Assembly (NCBI GenBank): GCA_021464245.1
Contig: JADCRB010000029.1
Coordinates: 936,712-1,000,711 of the forward strand
Direction: 5' to 3'
Length of the DNA: 64,000 nucleotides
From: Carallia brachiata
Lineage: Eukaryota > Streptophyta > Magnoliopsida > Malpighiales > Rhizophoraceae
In this document: piece after piece, positions 22,700 through 34,528 of the stretch
Layout of the letters: each line of letters opens with the position of its first letter
How positions within the stretch are numbered: position 1 is the stretch's first letter
Notes under the pieces: model-generated
Databases searched by the model: none
What the model was told of the DNA's origin: nothing
What the model saw: the letters and a program-made list of their open reading frames with translations, nothing else
Made by a program: the position numbers and the translations under genes

Positions 22700-25600
22700 T
22701 CAACGGGGCCGGGCTAAACCAAGATTTGCATCAGGTTGTTGAAGAGACTAAAATCACAAAAACAAAGATTAATAGAATGATAAAGCAATGAGAAGGGCAG
22801 GTTGGTGATGAAAATGTCAAATATTTTGTTGCATTTGATGCACTGACCAATCTTTGGCTAAAAATTGCATGAGTAAAAATATTCTTGCATAACTGTATAA
22901 ATATAGAAATTTTCCATCATGCAACCTAAAAAATGAAAGCCATTTTTTACACATTATCGTCATCAAACTAGCAATCCAACATGCCAATATGCAAGAGAAG
23001 CAACGGCCTTCTCATAACCTACTTACAACTGACAGCATTTATTGGGTGACAAATAGACTAAACAGGACATTTCACTGGTGCAAGAAGAGAACAGCCATGC
23101 CATACCTGTGAAAAGGGTTGAACATGTTCATGAGGATGAATGAAAGGAATTCCTGGCCGCTGAGAGGGATACTGAGAGGAATGCATATACATGGTAGATG
23201 TAGAATGGGTGCCAACATGATTAGGATTAAATGTTGGTATCACTGTATCTGGATGGCTATAACCAATGGCAGTTGGGGTAGAGGGTGCAGCCCATGGCCC
23301 CGGCAAGTGTTGAGGTAGGGCACGAGATTGGTGTTCTGTGGACATTTGAGGACTGTGGCTAGATCCAAGTTGCGGAAATTCAGTATTGTAATTCAAGGCA
23401 GGAGTGTACATTGGCTGCATGGCATAGGGGCTAGTGTTGAAACCAAATCCAGGATCAAATCTTTGCAAATACCTGGATAAACATTTTAACATAGGATTCA
23501 TCCATCTATAGAAATACAAGGAAATCGACTTTCATAATGTTTGTGCCAATCAGCACCTCAAAATTAAAAAAGGACTTTAAACAAAAAGTAAGTTCTAGTG
23601 CACTAGTGGTTCCACATTCGAGTTATTAAATTAAAAAAGCTCCTCAATGCTTCTTGACACTTTTTCATAATAAATTCATCTCACGCCAATTTTGCTTATT
23701 AGGTCACTCAGTTCAATATTTGGAGATTTGCCCAGGCTCATGGAGCCCTTGACGCCTAAATACACCTAATGCTATAACACCACTGACCACAACTATAAAT
23801 TAACAAGCTCCTCAGTACTTCTTGACAATTTTCATAATAAATTCATCTCAGGGCAATTTTGCTTATCAGGTCACTCAGTTCAATATTGGAGCTTCAACCA
23901 GGCTCATGAAGCCCTTGATGCCTGAATACACGGAATGCATTAACACCACTGACCACAACTATAAGCTACAACTATTCCCTTTTCTTGTCCATTACACTAC
24001 TCTTTAACTGAAAATGCTCATTAAGGTAACAAGTGCACCCCTATTTTGATTGAATAAAGGCCAACAACGCAAACATAAAATGCTAAATGCTTAAGAGGAT
24101 AAGTATGAATAGCACATTCACAAGGCACTTTAAAGAAGGATTGGAAGAAATATATTGAGCTGGAAAGTTAGCTGAAACGTTATTCTTATGCTCTTCATTC
24201 ACATCAAAATGGGACGGGCTACTTATCAAACCATATGAAACAAAATTAGAGAGCACATTTGAAATGAAAATGTGGTGAATACCTGTCATAACTCCGGTCA
24301 TAATCAGGGTCCTTTCTATCAACTTCACGATCTCGAAAAATGGCCACCCTGTTGTTGTATTTGCCCCTGCCAATTGGATCCTTCTCGGTCCTGGTTGTTG
24401 CTGATCTATTACCACTTGTAGAAGCTTCAATCGAAGCCCTATTTGGATTTATGTCAGAAATGCCTGGAGCAAGTTTTTCTTCTATTCTTGATATACCCAA
24501 GGCACCACGCTGCAAACCATCTGGCAACCCTAGTTCACCATCTGGTTTTTCAATGACACCACCACTGGAACTGGTAGAGTTAAATATCCGTGCACGTGCT
24601 CTATTATTCTTCCTTTCTTTCCTCAACACTTTTGGAACTGTTTGTTTTTAAGGATTTTGAACTCAAATTGGTGACATTTTGAGGGTGTTTCTGTGGCCTC
24701 TGTTTGATTGCAACCTTAACAACACCACTGTCTGCTGATGGCAAACTCACGGGGATGTCTGCCAGGCGAATCAAAGGAAGTTTACACTCTGAAGTTTTGC
24801 GGACTATGATTCTAGAACCAGAACCATCTGCCAGACTATTGTCTAGCAAAACCATTGACTGTAATGAGTAATGTTGCGCCACACGGTGCGCAGCCAACCG
24901 TAAATATGAAGTAGGCAACTGCTGAAATTCTAATTGTTGTTGCAAGGGATCACGAACAAATTTTTCCACAGCTTGCTCCATCCGCAGAACTGAGCAGAAG
25001 AGAAGACAACTTTTCATTTGTGTGTAAAGAACAGTTACACATGCCAAGACAAGATTTTCTAAGTAATAAAAAGTCCACTTTCCCAAAACTTGACGGCATA
25101 AATCCAAATCTAGCTCAAAATCACACAAACAATGGAGTCTAGCAGGTTGATTAGTCAGCCCAACTCAATTCAGTAATGTGCAATTGACGTTATATGCCTC
25201 ATGCTAGTTAGGCCTAGCAGTTGTCAAGGTCCGTGTTAAAAAGTGTTAGCCTGTCTTACAAAGTCTGTCTTCACCGCTAATATAATCTCAATAAAACAAC
25301 ACACACACACATATTTATGTTGTTTGAGGAAGAAGGGGGCGTGTTGCGTGGGGGCAAACCACTTTCAGTTGCTCTCAGCTCAACATATCGTAGGCATTCA
25401 GTATGGAAAAGCTTTGGATTCTTCCCAAAGAGTATATATCCCTTACATATGAGGATCTGCCTGGAGCTTGCCGTTCACTTTCTATATATTGGTAAATTTG
25501 AAATATGTTTCTTTTATACTCCTTTTTATACTTACCTCGAATACGAGGAATAGGAGAATTTATTTGGCATCCTTAACTAGTCCAAATATATATACATCAA

Positions 25601-26018
25601 AATCTTAAACAACCTATTGAGAATGCACACAAACTCTAAAATTGCAGAGCAAATTGAGAAGATAACGCCCGCACTACAGCTAAGCAAATTTTTACTTAAT
25701 TACAGCAGAAAGAAAGAGGAGGAGAGAGATATTACTGGAAAGGCGCTCGCGAGGGTTCTGCAAGGCCTCGCGAAGGAACTGATCCACCTGATTAACAATA
25801 TCGTCGGAAAATTTACCACCGCCAGCTAAAGAACCTGCAAGGGAGGAGCCGGAGCGAGCTGAGACGGACGCGTCGATGAGCTCTTGAGGAGGAGGAAATT
25901 GTTGTAGTCTGGAGTCTTTCTTGGAATCCTTGAGCATCAAACGCCTCATCGTATCGTCCAAATCGGCCACCTCCCATGACTCTGGGGCTCCGAGATCTTC
26001 CGCCACAGAGCCCTCCAT
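22700..26018 (-). CDS. R3H-SUZ domain RNA-binding protein, frameshifted
   Basis: Probable single-stranded nucleic-acid-binding protein. Four exons on the minus strand: 26018-25736, 24989-24283, 23472-23106, 22747-22700. The R3H motif is in exon 2 (YLRLAAHRVAQHY, R-x3-H). A SUZ motif follows (RARARIFN), then a Q/P/S/H-rich tail, ending in PDANLGLARPR, typical of plant R3H proteins. The frame breaks between SVEERKEE and RARARIFN: it meets TAA at 24606-24604, so as written only 222 aa are encoded. Exons sum to 1405 nt; two added bases would give 1407, a whole number of codons (468 aa). A 2-nt loss therefore fits better than a missing intron, since no intron of normal length fits there. This may be a real truncating allele or an assembly error. 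Intron 2 holds a tandem duplication. Confidence 0.85.
23639..23972 (+). repeat. ~178-bp tandem duplication in R3H gene intron 2
   Basis: Copy 1 starts at 23639 (GCTCCTCAATGCTTCTTGAC) and copy 2 at 23817 (GCTCCTCAGTACTTCTTGAC). They run in parallel through CATAATAAATTCATCTCA, GGTCACTCAGTTCAATAT and CACTGACCACAACTATAA. Several substitutions and small indels show that it is not recent. Confidence 0.85.
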
Positions 26019-29000
26019 ATATAAGGTTTTTTTTCCTTTTTTTTTTTTTTTTTGGGTTTTTTCTGTTATTGCAATTTAGGGCTCGCTTTGATTTTCTTTC
26101 TTCGATTAGGGTTTGGGCATGAGACAGAAAGAGATATTTCTGTTGAGTATAGAAAGGGGGAAAAAAAACATAAAACGAAACATAAGATGGAGTTGGAACT
26201 TATGTTTGCCCGTTTGGGTAATCTGCCTGCACGCTGGCTCGCACAAGGAAAAGAAAAAAACTAAAGTTATGTTGATTTAAAGTGGGGTTAAAGTGAAATA
26301 TATTATTAAAAGATTAAATTAAAAAAATAAAAATAAATAAATTATTAAATAAATTAATTATTTATGTGTATTTTTTTTTTAAATTATGTATTTTTTTATG
26401 TTATGCCAATGTACTAAAAAAATGCAAAAATCAATAACCTACTTTCCACATTTTGTTATTTTTAGATGGCAAAAATCGAGACTTGGTATTTTGCATTTAT
26501 ATGTTTTTTTTACTATACAAAAATATCATTAATTTTATTTAAAGTAATAAATCTAACACTAATTTTTAAAAATAATAGTTTACCATTTTTTAAATTTTTT
26601 GTAACAAATTTTACACGTAATAATTTTATATAAATAGAATCTGTTAGTTTCGATAACATATTTATAAAAATATATATGTTTCGATAATAAAATAATCATA
26701 TAAGTTAATATCACATCATTGAAATAGATAAATTATATTTAAAAAATTTCATAACGTACTAGATTTATTTAAAAAAATTTAAAGATTAATAAATTGTTAC
26801 TTTTTAAAATTTGTACTAAATTTATTATTTTAAATAAAATTGATAATATTTTTATACATTAATTTTTTCCAAATATGTTCGCTATCTTTCTAAAAAAATT
26901 GTCAACAACATTTTTTCTACTAACTATTTTGTTTTTATTTTTATTTTTTATAAAACTATAAAATTTAAAGATTAATAAATTGTTATTTTTTAAAATTTGT
27001 ACTAAATTTATTATTTTAAATAAAATTGATAATATTTTTATACATTAATTTTTTCCAAATATGTTCGCTATCTTTCTAAAAAAATTGTCAACAACATTTT
27101 TTCTACTAACTATTTTGTTTTTATTTTTATTTTTTATAAAACTATCGCTATCTTTACCACATGGCTAACCATGCCATCTAATATATGGCGAGTTGTATAC
27201 CACCTCATCGTCATTTTGATGATATGACTTTTTTTTTTTTTTTTAAGAAATTAATTTTTAAAATAGAAAAAAGTCTTTAAAGAATGCTGAATTAAAAAGC
27301 ATTGGAAAAATTAACAAAAGATAACAAATAATTTTTAAAATTTTTTGAAACTTAAAAAAATAAAAAAATTCCAAAGAACATTAAATTTTCTGAAAATTTT
27401 TGATTCAAAAATATTAAAAAAATTTTAAATTGAAGAACTCAAAATAATTGAAACATCCTACTAAAAAATTTAGAAATTATAAAAATTAAAAAATCTCTCT
27501 TTTTCTTTCTCTCTCTATGTATATATGTTTGAGTCGAAGTGATAGAGACGGAGAGGAGAAAGAGAGAGAAAAAAAGAGTAGAGATAGAAAGAGGGAAATT
27601 TTTTATTTTTTAAAATTAATAAAATATTTCAATTTTTTTAAATTCTAGATTTAACTTATTTTCTATTTTTTAAATTCTCAAAATTTTTATTTTTATGTTT
27701 TTGAATTTTGACAATTTTCTAAAATTTTTTTCAATTTATTTTTTATTTTCAAAATCTTTAAAATTTCTTTAGATTTTTTAAAAATTTCAGATTCTTATTG
27801 AATTTAAATATTATTTTGAATTTTAAATTTTTTTTACGTTTTTTCAAATTTCTAGAATTTTTTAAAAATTTTTCTTATTTTTTAATCCATTTTTTAAAAA
27901 TGCCACATCCTCAAAGAGACAGTGATGTGACATCTCAATTCACCAAATATCAGATGGCGAGACGAATTAGACGAGCCACGTAGTAGAGATAATAAGAACG
28001 TATATTGTTGACACAATTTAAAACAATGTAAATATGGAGCACAAAATCTTCATTTTTGTTTTTTCAAATTCGTATTTTTTTTTTTTGGTTTAAATTGACC
28101 TTTCCTCGCGCTAGTTAGAATAGACTCTTAAGATCGCTTAACCGATCTTCGGACATATGAATACCACATCTACAAATTCTTGATGACATAAACGCCACAT
28201 CATCACATCCTCAGAAGCATTTTTCTATCATCACCAGATACATGACAAACATGTTCATGTGACATGCGCAAATGCTTAGTGACTTAGATGCCATGTCTTC
28301 AAATTTGATAACTTAGTATATATATTGGTTTCTGATAAAAGAAAAAAGGTTTATAGATGAACAAAATTAATAAAAAATTTGTCTCATTTGACATAAATTA
28401 AACTTGTTAAATCCACAGTATATCTGATTTAGAATCTATATTCTTTTATAGAATGTCATCATGCAGTCCACGTTAGATAGGACAAGTTGTTTGTCCATGA
28501 ATCCATGCCCTTGACAAAAATAGAATGAAAATAAAATTCTTTTTCTTATTTAAGAAAAGAGAAGAGTTTTTTATTTTGACAATTTCTCTAAATAAAGTAT
28601 AAAAGTGCAACTAATTGTGAACGTCTGACAATCGCATTGATATTTTGTGTGAGATCAAAATCAAAGAAGCGATAATTTGTATTTGTTTTTGTTGTAACCA
28701 ATCATAAATTTAGGGTCTATTTATTTACCAAAAAATAATTTATCTATGTAAAAAATTTGCTTTGATGAATATACATAAGGAAAATAAATTATTTATAGTC
28801 GTTTGAATATGATATTGAAATTTAAAACATTCAGAATAATCAAATGTAAATTTTATTAAAATATAAAAAACTTACAAAGAGGATTAAAGCTTAATAGCTG
28901 TGAGAATCGACAAGCTTTCCATAAGTTGCTTATCCAATTTACTCTACCGATGTGTTACTATGTATACTTATTTATATTCATGAAAAGGAACCTAGTGACG

Positions 29001-29425
29001 TAAGTGTTTACATGTGTAAAATAATGCAAATTTGCATAATTACTTTAAAGAAATGACATCACAAACTAAACTAGACATAATGTTATTGCTCATGATGTTA
29101 AGTTTGAAAACTTTTCTTTTCTTTGTCTTCATTCCTTATCTATAAAATTAAGGAATCAAATCTTCATAATCTAGATTTTCATTATTGTAACAGAGATCTG
29201 ATTGTCAAAAATCATTATATCTGATACTTGTGAAAGAGCTTTTTTGATTTTTTGTCGGTACTTATTTTTTATGCTGTAGATGCTAAAGTTGCTTGTAGTT
29301 TAATCTTGGTTGTTAAAATTGTTGTTTGTGAAAGATTTGTTGTCTGTTGATCTTTATCTCCCAATTGTTGCTTGATTAACCATTAAGAAATTGTTGCTTT
29401 GCAAGCCTTATCATGTGGAAGTCTA
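26019..29425. other. AT-rich intergenic region upstream of the R3H gene
   Basis: No gene is supported. The first few hundred bases should hold the promoter of the minus-strand R3H gene. Beyond 26280 the sequence is extremely AT-rich, with a 186-bp tandem duplication (26775-27146). The part 28080-29400 has no recognisable coding or element ends. Confidence 0.45.
26775..27146 (+). repeat. 186-bp tandem duplication, nearly identical
   Basis: Units 26775-26960 and 26961-27146 start AAATTTAAAGATTAATAAAT and appear to differ at a single base (GTTAC against GTTAT). Both contain AAATATGTTCGCTATCTTTC. The near identity implies a recent duplication. Confidence 0.9.
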
Positions 29426-29429
29426 GGCC

Positions 29430-30210
29430 ACCATTTGACGCTTACCTGTCTTGCTAACACAAGAGGCTAAGGTGATGGATGGATATGGTTGATAGTGAAT
29501 GTTCAGCTCATAATTTAAGATAAATTAATTATTAAGACAAAATGCCAGAATTTGTCAATAGGTGATTTATGGACAACTTCCCTGAATAATTCGTAACCTT
29601 CCATGATCTTGCTTGAAAAAATCTTCTCTATGAGTCCAAATTTATGGCGCCATTCACAAAACTAACTTGGAAACTTTCGAAGACACAAGACTGTGAATTT
29701 GAGAAACCATGAATGTTGTCAATTGCGATAATATAAAATATTTATCTGGGCTGCCATATAATCATGATAGTTGTAGACAAGGGGATCATATTCTTTTGAG
29801 AATTTGACAAAATGATAAGAAATTGCTCTGTACTACTGGGTAAATTGTTCCCATTCTTGGAGGGTCAAAAACCCTTTTGATTTTAAGTGATAGGTATAAT
29901 ATTTATCTATCTTGAGTGGTATGCTCAATGTTTGCAGAGTTTGTGTTAACTAAGATAAATTCATAGAACAGGCGATTTTTGATAAGGTGAGTAGGAATGT
30001 AATAGAAATTTTCTAGGAATATTTTGGGTAATAAAGCTTTAATTGGTAAAGTTTGATGTTTAGGCTCAATAAAATAGATTGGTGAAGAATTCTCTTTAGC
30101 AACATATTTATGTTCATTGGGTTAGTTAACAGATGTGGTTGAAAGTACAATAGATGGAGAAGGTGGTCTAGTCTGAAGGGTTGAAATTATGCTTGGAGAA
30201 TAAAAACTTT
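29430..30210 (-). pseudogene. Degenerate retroelement-like coding remnant, class unknown
   Basis: On the minus strand, protein-like blocks appear in alternating frames: near 30050 EPKHQTLPIKALLPKIF, near 29990 HLIKNRLFYEFILVNT, near 29850 TLQEWEQF and near 29760 YNYHDYMAAQ. Between them are stops and frame changes. The blocks read as one decayed polyprotein segment, but I cannot assign it to a family with confidence; a retroelement or an old pararetrovirus-like insertion are both possible. It abuts the plus-strand Copia fragment that starts near 30270. Confidence 0.4.
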
Positions 30211-30269
30211 TATCTCTCAAATCGAACCTAAAAACATATATGGCGCCCTTCAAGATAGTAATTGGATAT

Positions 30270-31740
30270 GATCATGCAAGAAGAATTAAGTCAATTTGAA
30301 CGAAGCCAAGTATGAACTCTTTTCCCAAGACCTCTTGATAGATCAATTATAGAAATAAAATGGGTCTTTAGAAATAAAATAGATGAGCATAGAACCATAG
30401 TGAAAGATAAAGTAAGATTAGTAGTCCAAGACTATTGTCAACAAGAAGGCATAGATTATGATGAAACTTATGCTCTGGTTGCTAGACTTGAAGCAATTAG
30501 ACTTTTGATAGCATTTGCTTATTATATGGATTTTATTTTATATCAAGTGGATGTCAAAAGTACTTTTCTAAATGGCTTTATAAATGAAGAAGTTTATGTT
30601 GAACAACCTTCCGGTTTTGAGAATGTGAAATTTCCAAATCATATTTTAAAACTTAAAAAGGTTTTATATGAACTTAAACAAGCCCCAAGAGCTTGGTATG
30701 AAAGGCTTTCCAATTTTCTTTTGGAGAAAGTCTTTCAAAAAGGTAAGGTTGATACCACTTTATTCATCAAAATTAATGAAAATGATATATTAGTAGTTCA
30801 AGTATATATAGATGATATTATATTTGGTTCTACTAATGACGACCTTTGCAAAGAACTTTCTAAGCTTATGTAAGGTGAATTTGAGATGAGTATGATGGGA
30901 AAACTAAACTACTTCTTGGGGCTTTAAGTTAAACAAACCAAATATGGAACCTTCATCAATCAAGAAAAGTATGTGAAAGACTTACTCAAGTGGTTTTGAA
31001 TGAATGAAGTCTAGCCCGCCTCAACACCAACGAGCACATCCACAAGGTTAGATAAAGATGGAAAAGGTAAATCCGTGTATACTAAATTTTATCGTTCTAT
31101 GATTGGCTCACTTATTTATCTAACAGCTAGTAGACCGAATATCATGTTTAGTGTATGTTTTTGTGTTAGATTTCAAACATCTCCAAAGGAATCTCATCTA
31201 GTTGCAGTAAAAAGAATTTTTAAATACTTGAATGACACGCTTAATTTAGGATTATGGTATCCTAAAAAATCAAACTTCAAATTACATGCTTTTTTGGATG
31301 CAGACTTTGGTAGTTGTAAGATCGATAGAAAAAGCACCTCTGGGATTCATCATTTTTTAGGATCAATGTTTATTTCATGAGCTACCAAAAAGTAAAATAG
31401 TGTAGCACTACTTACCACAGAAGCCGAATATGTTGCGATAAGTAGTTGTTATGCCTAAGTTCTATAGATGAGTCAACAACTTATGGATTATGGTCTTAAC
31501 ATAAAAGACGTTACAATCAAGTGTGACAATATAAGTCCAATAAACTTGACCAAAAATCTCATCCATCACTTTAGAATAAAATATATTGATATTAGACATC
31601 ATTTTATTAGATACTATATTCAAAGAAGTGATATCGTACTTGAATTATAGATACTAAAATTCAAGTAGAGGACATTTTTACTAAACCACTAGATCAAGAT
31701 TAATTTTGTAATCTAATAAGAGAATTAGACATATCACATC
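30270..31740 (+). pseudogene. Copia-type pol remnant (reverse transcriptase and RNase H)
   Basis: The 3' half of a Ty1/copia polyprotein. The reverse transcriptase runs from about 30277: an IKWVF block, QVDVKSTFLNGFI, LKQAPRAWYERL and the catalytic YIDDII. An in-frame TAA at 30871-30873 is followed by more stops in the connection region. The RNase H part (about 31075-31650) has YRSMIGSLIYLTASRPNI, DADFGSCKIDRKSTSG and, after another stop, TTEAEYVA. Protease, gag and integrase are absent upstream, so the copy is truncated at its 5' side. It belongs with the LTR at 32273-33743. It is not functional as it stands. Confidence 0.88.
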
Positions 31741-32272
31741 TCATGCATTAGCATATCCTTGAATGTCTTTATTTGCTTAATCTTGCATGAATGTTTGTGA
31801 TTATATCTTGTCATCTGATGGCATAACAAAGTGGCTAAACTTTTAATGAAATTATTTCAAATTAATGAAGCAAATACATTGAAAACCATTTTCTATGAAC
31901 ATTGCACATGACACAAAAACATCAAATCTATTTTTACTTTAGTGAAACCTTTTGAGGCATTATCTTTCAAGATCTAGTACATTTTTTGCTCTAGCTTAGT
32001 CGCTGCATTTGTATTCTACAAGGCCTACATCTCAAAGTTGTTGTAACTTATATGCTTAATTGTAAATGCGAACTTATGCTACATGCATACATTAAGGGGG
32101 AGTCACAATCTTTTAACCAAGTTAGCATTCACATTGTTGGTTTTAACCACTTTATTGATGACAAAAAAGAAGAGAAAATTAAGAGTTAAAAGAAAGAGCA
32201 TTTCTAGAGGAATTTTAGATTAAAAGGGAACATAAATTTAAAGGTTTTGTCATCATCAAAAAGGGGGGAGAT

Positions 32273-33743
32273 TGTTGGAAAATTCACACTCAATGTATAT
32301 ATTCAAAAATTGTTATAAGTGTGAATTCATGTTTTGATGATGAATGTTTTGAAGATGAGCTATGAACCAATCGAACAATAGTACCAGTGAATTTCATTTG
32401 TATGTTCTTCAAGTATACAATTTAGGTTCAAGATGTCCAAAGAGGTCTACATATGCCATCTCACACGTGCAAGGAAGAGAAAGATCACATTGGCCTTATT
32501 AAGCTACTATCTTAGAAAAATAGCACAAGAGTAAATCTGTTTGAGCGAATTCCAGGTATCAAACTCACTCAATTGAGAAATATTTTGGGCCTAAACTATA
32601 TATAGTTTTGCAGGACTATAAGTCTAGTTTCAAATGAGATTGGTCGTGAAATTTTTGGAGCCCTAAAGGAAAACGTATGAATTTTATACCAAGAGGGTGC
32701 AAGCTGTCAAGAACCTTCAGTGCACATATAGTAAATTGTAACGGCTACTTAGAAGAGCACACGATGAATTTGAATGAGAAATTTTGTGTGTAGATTCCCT
32801 GTTCTGTCTACTAATCAATACAAAAAAAATTACATCAAAATTCAAAGCCTTTTGCAAGATATTAACGTTCTACTAAAGGTATGCAGACTATCTAATGGAA
32901 CTTCAATGTCTATATTTTAACATTTATTTGACTATGCTATACTTATTTAAAAAGAGTCAAATTTGGTGGTTAAAGAGCTCTAACAGTCTACTAAATAACA
33001 AAAAAGAAATTGCAATTTTTAAAGCTATTTACACCAAATTATAGTCATTCTACTAAAAGGTGTCAGACAAGAGAATCAATGCAAAGCTGTCAAGAGGAAA
33101 ACAACAAAGCATGCATGTGCAACCCTTAGCAACGACTCTAATAAGTTGCTAACCTATCTTGTAACTACTTAAACATCACTTGAAGGTGTTTTTATTAATG
33201 TGAGAAGTAAAGAAAGCTATATTCAAGTATTGTATAATCTCTCTCCCAAGGCAAAAGGCTTTCTCTGCTCTAAGTGCTTCTATTGTAAAATTAGCATTCA
33301 AACTAGTAAATTTTATTTGTATTGTAATACATTATAAGAATAGGTGAGAGCTCCCAAATGGGACTTGTGAGTTGATTGTTGTAAGGAGTTAGGGCTAAAC
33401 TCCAAGAAGGAAAACCCAAGAGAAAAAGGAAAATTGGTGTTGGCAAGTGGGACTTGTGCAATAACTGATTTGAAGGCAGGTGCAAAGGTGTTTGCAGATT
33501 CTTCTTGTAAACTATACGGTGGTGATTGGTGCACCCAAAGGTACCCCTATAGTTCAACTCTCAAGAATCTCCATGAGAGGGATTGTTAAGAAGACCAAGG
33601 ACGTAGTCATTTGGTGAACCTTGTAAAATTTGGCACTGTATCTCTTTCAATCTCTTGTTTACATTCATTTGCAAAAATTTTATTTGAGAATTTTATTTGT
33701 AAAGCCTATTCACCCCATCTAGACTTCACCCAAAGGACCAACA
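32273..33743 (+). mobile_element. 3' LTR of the Copia remnant
   Basis: The purine tract AAAAAGGGGGGAGAT ends at 32272, directly before TGTTGG at 32273. The far end is CCAACA at 33738-33743. TGTTGG and CCAACA are perfect 6-bp inverted repeats with TG...CA ends, as in Copia LTRs. The implied LTR of 1471 bp is long, as in the SIRE/Maximus lineage. No matching 5' LTR is visible upstream. The LTR ends 1 bp before the left arm of a large inverted repeat. Confidence 0.68.
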
Positions 33744-33744
33744 G

Positions 33745-34463
33745 CTACATGTGGATTTTTTTTTCTATAACATAAGAGTTGATGTGAAGAAAATACATGA
33801 CAAAAATTATAATAATTAAAATTTGAAATAGAGGGAAAAAATAATGAAAAAATCAACTTAAACTAGAGGGAATTGCTCTATTTTGAGCTGGTCTAGGTCT
33901 TTTTAGAGTAAAAAAAATGAAGGCACTTTGTTGAATGGTGATAGAATTGAAGGTGACAGACCTAGAGAAATAAATTTTCATACGACAAAACATTGGTTAT
34001 AGAGAATTTAGTAAGGAACATAAAAAATTGAAGTAGATGGGTACGTGAGTAGGGTTATAATTTGTTAATTTATTTAATTATCTCTCTATAAAAAAATATT
34101 GTATAACTGTTATGTAAAGGATAAAATAGTAATTTAAAAATTCAAAGCTAAGGTTGGGATGGGGATACTAAATACCAACCCTATATTTATCCCCAAATAA
34201 AATTTTAGAGGTCGGGGTGGGATCCCCCGATCCCCAATCAATTTTTTTAACCCCGTCCCAGTTGGGGCAAGGCAGGGCTAGTCGTTGCGGGGGCAGGGAC
34301 CATTGTCATCCCTAAAGTTAGGGACATGATAATATTTAAAATCTTTTTCGTCTCTGAGGTGCTTGTCTTGTAAGAGCCTTTTTTCTTGTCAAACGACAAG
34401 TTTTTTTTCTCACTAGCATATAAGCTCTCCCCTCTAGTTGTTTTAGAGGCTTTTGTTTTGTTA
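33745..34463 (+). repeat. Left arm of a large inverted repeat
   Basis: This segment matches the reverse complement of 36339-37031 over most of its length with many substitutions. Matching landmarks: GTTGATGTGAAGAAAATA (33780), GGTTATAGAGAATTT (33995), TACTAAATACC (34170), GGACCATTGTCATCC (34295) and AGAGGCTTTTG (34445). It contains GC-rich GGGATGGGGAT-like words and TAGGGATGACAATGG (on the minus strand), similar to hAT transposon ends. Confidence 0.7.
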
Positions 34464-34528
34464 CTTTCTTTCCCTTCTTTCTTTCTAACAAACATTCCTA
34501 CTTTTATATCTCATTAATAGAGGACATA

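Noticed and set aside
24340..24651. 103-codon plus-strand open frame
   Set aside because: Antisense to the SUZ-containing exon of the R3H gene.
34247..34495. 82-codon minus-strand Lys-rich frame
   Set aside because: Lies in the left inverted-repeat arm; the matching right arm does not preserve it.
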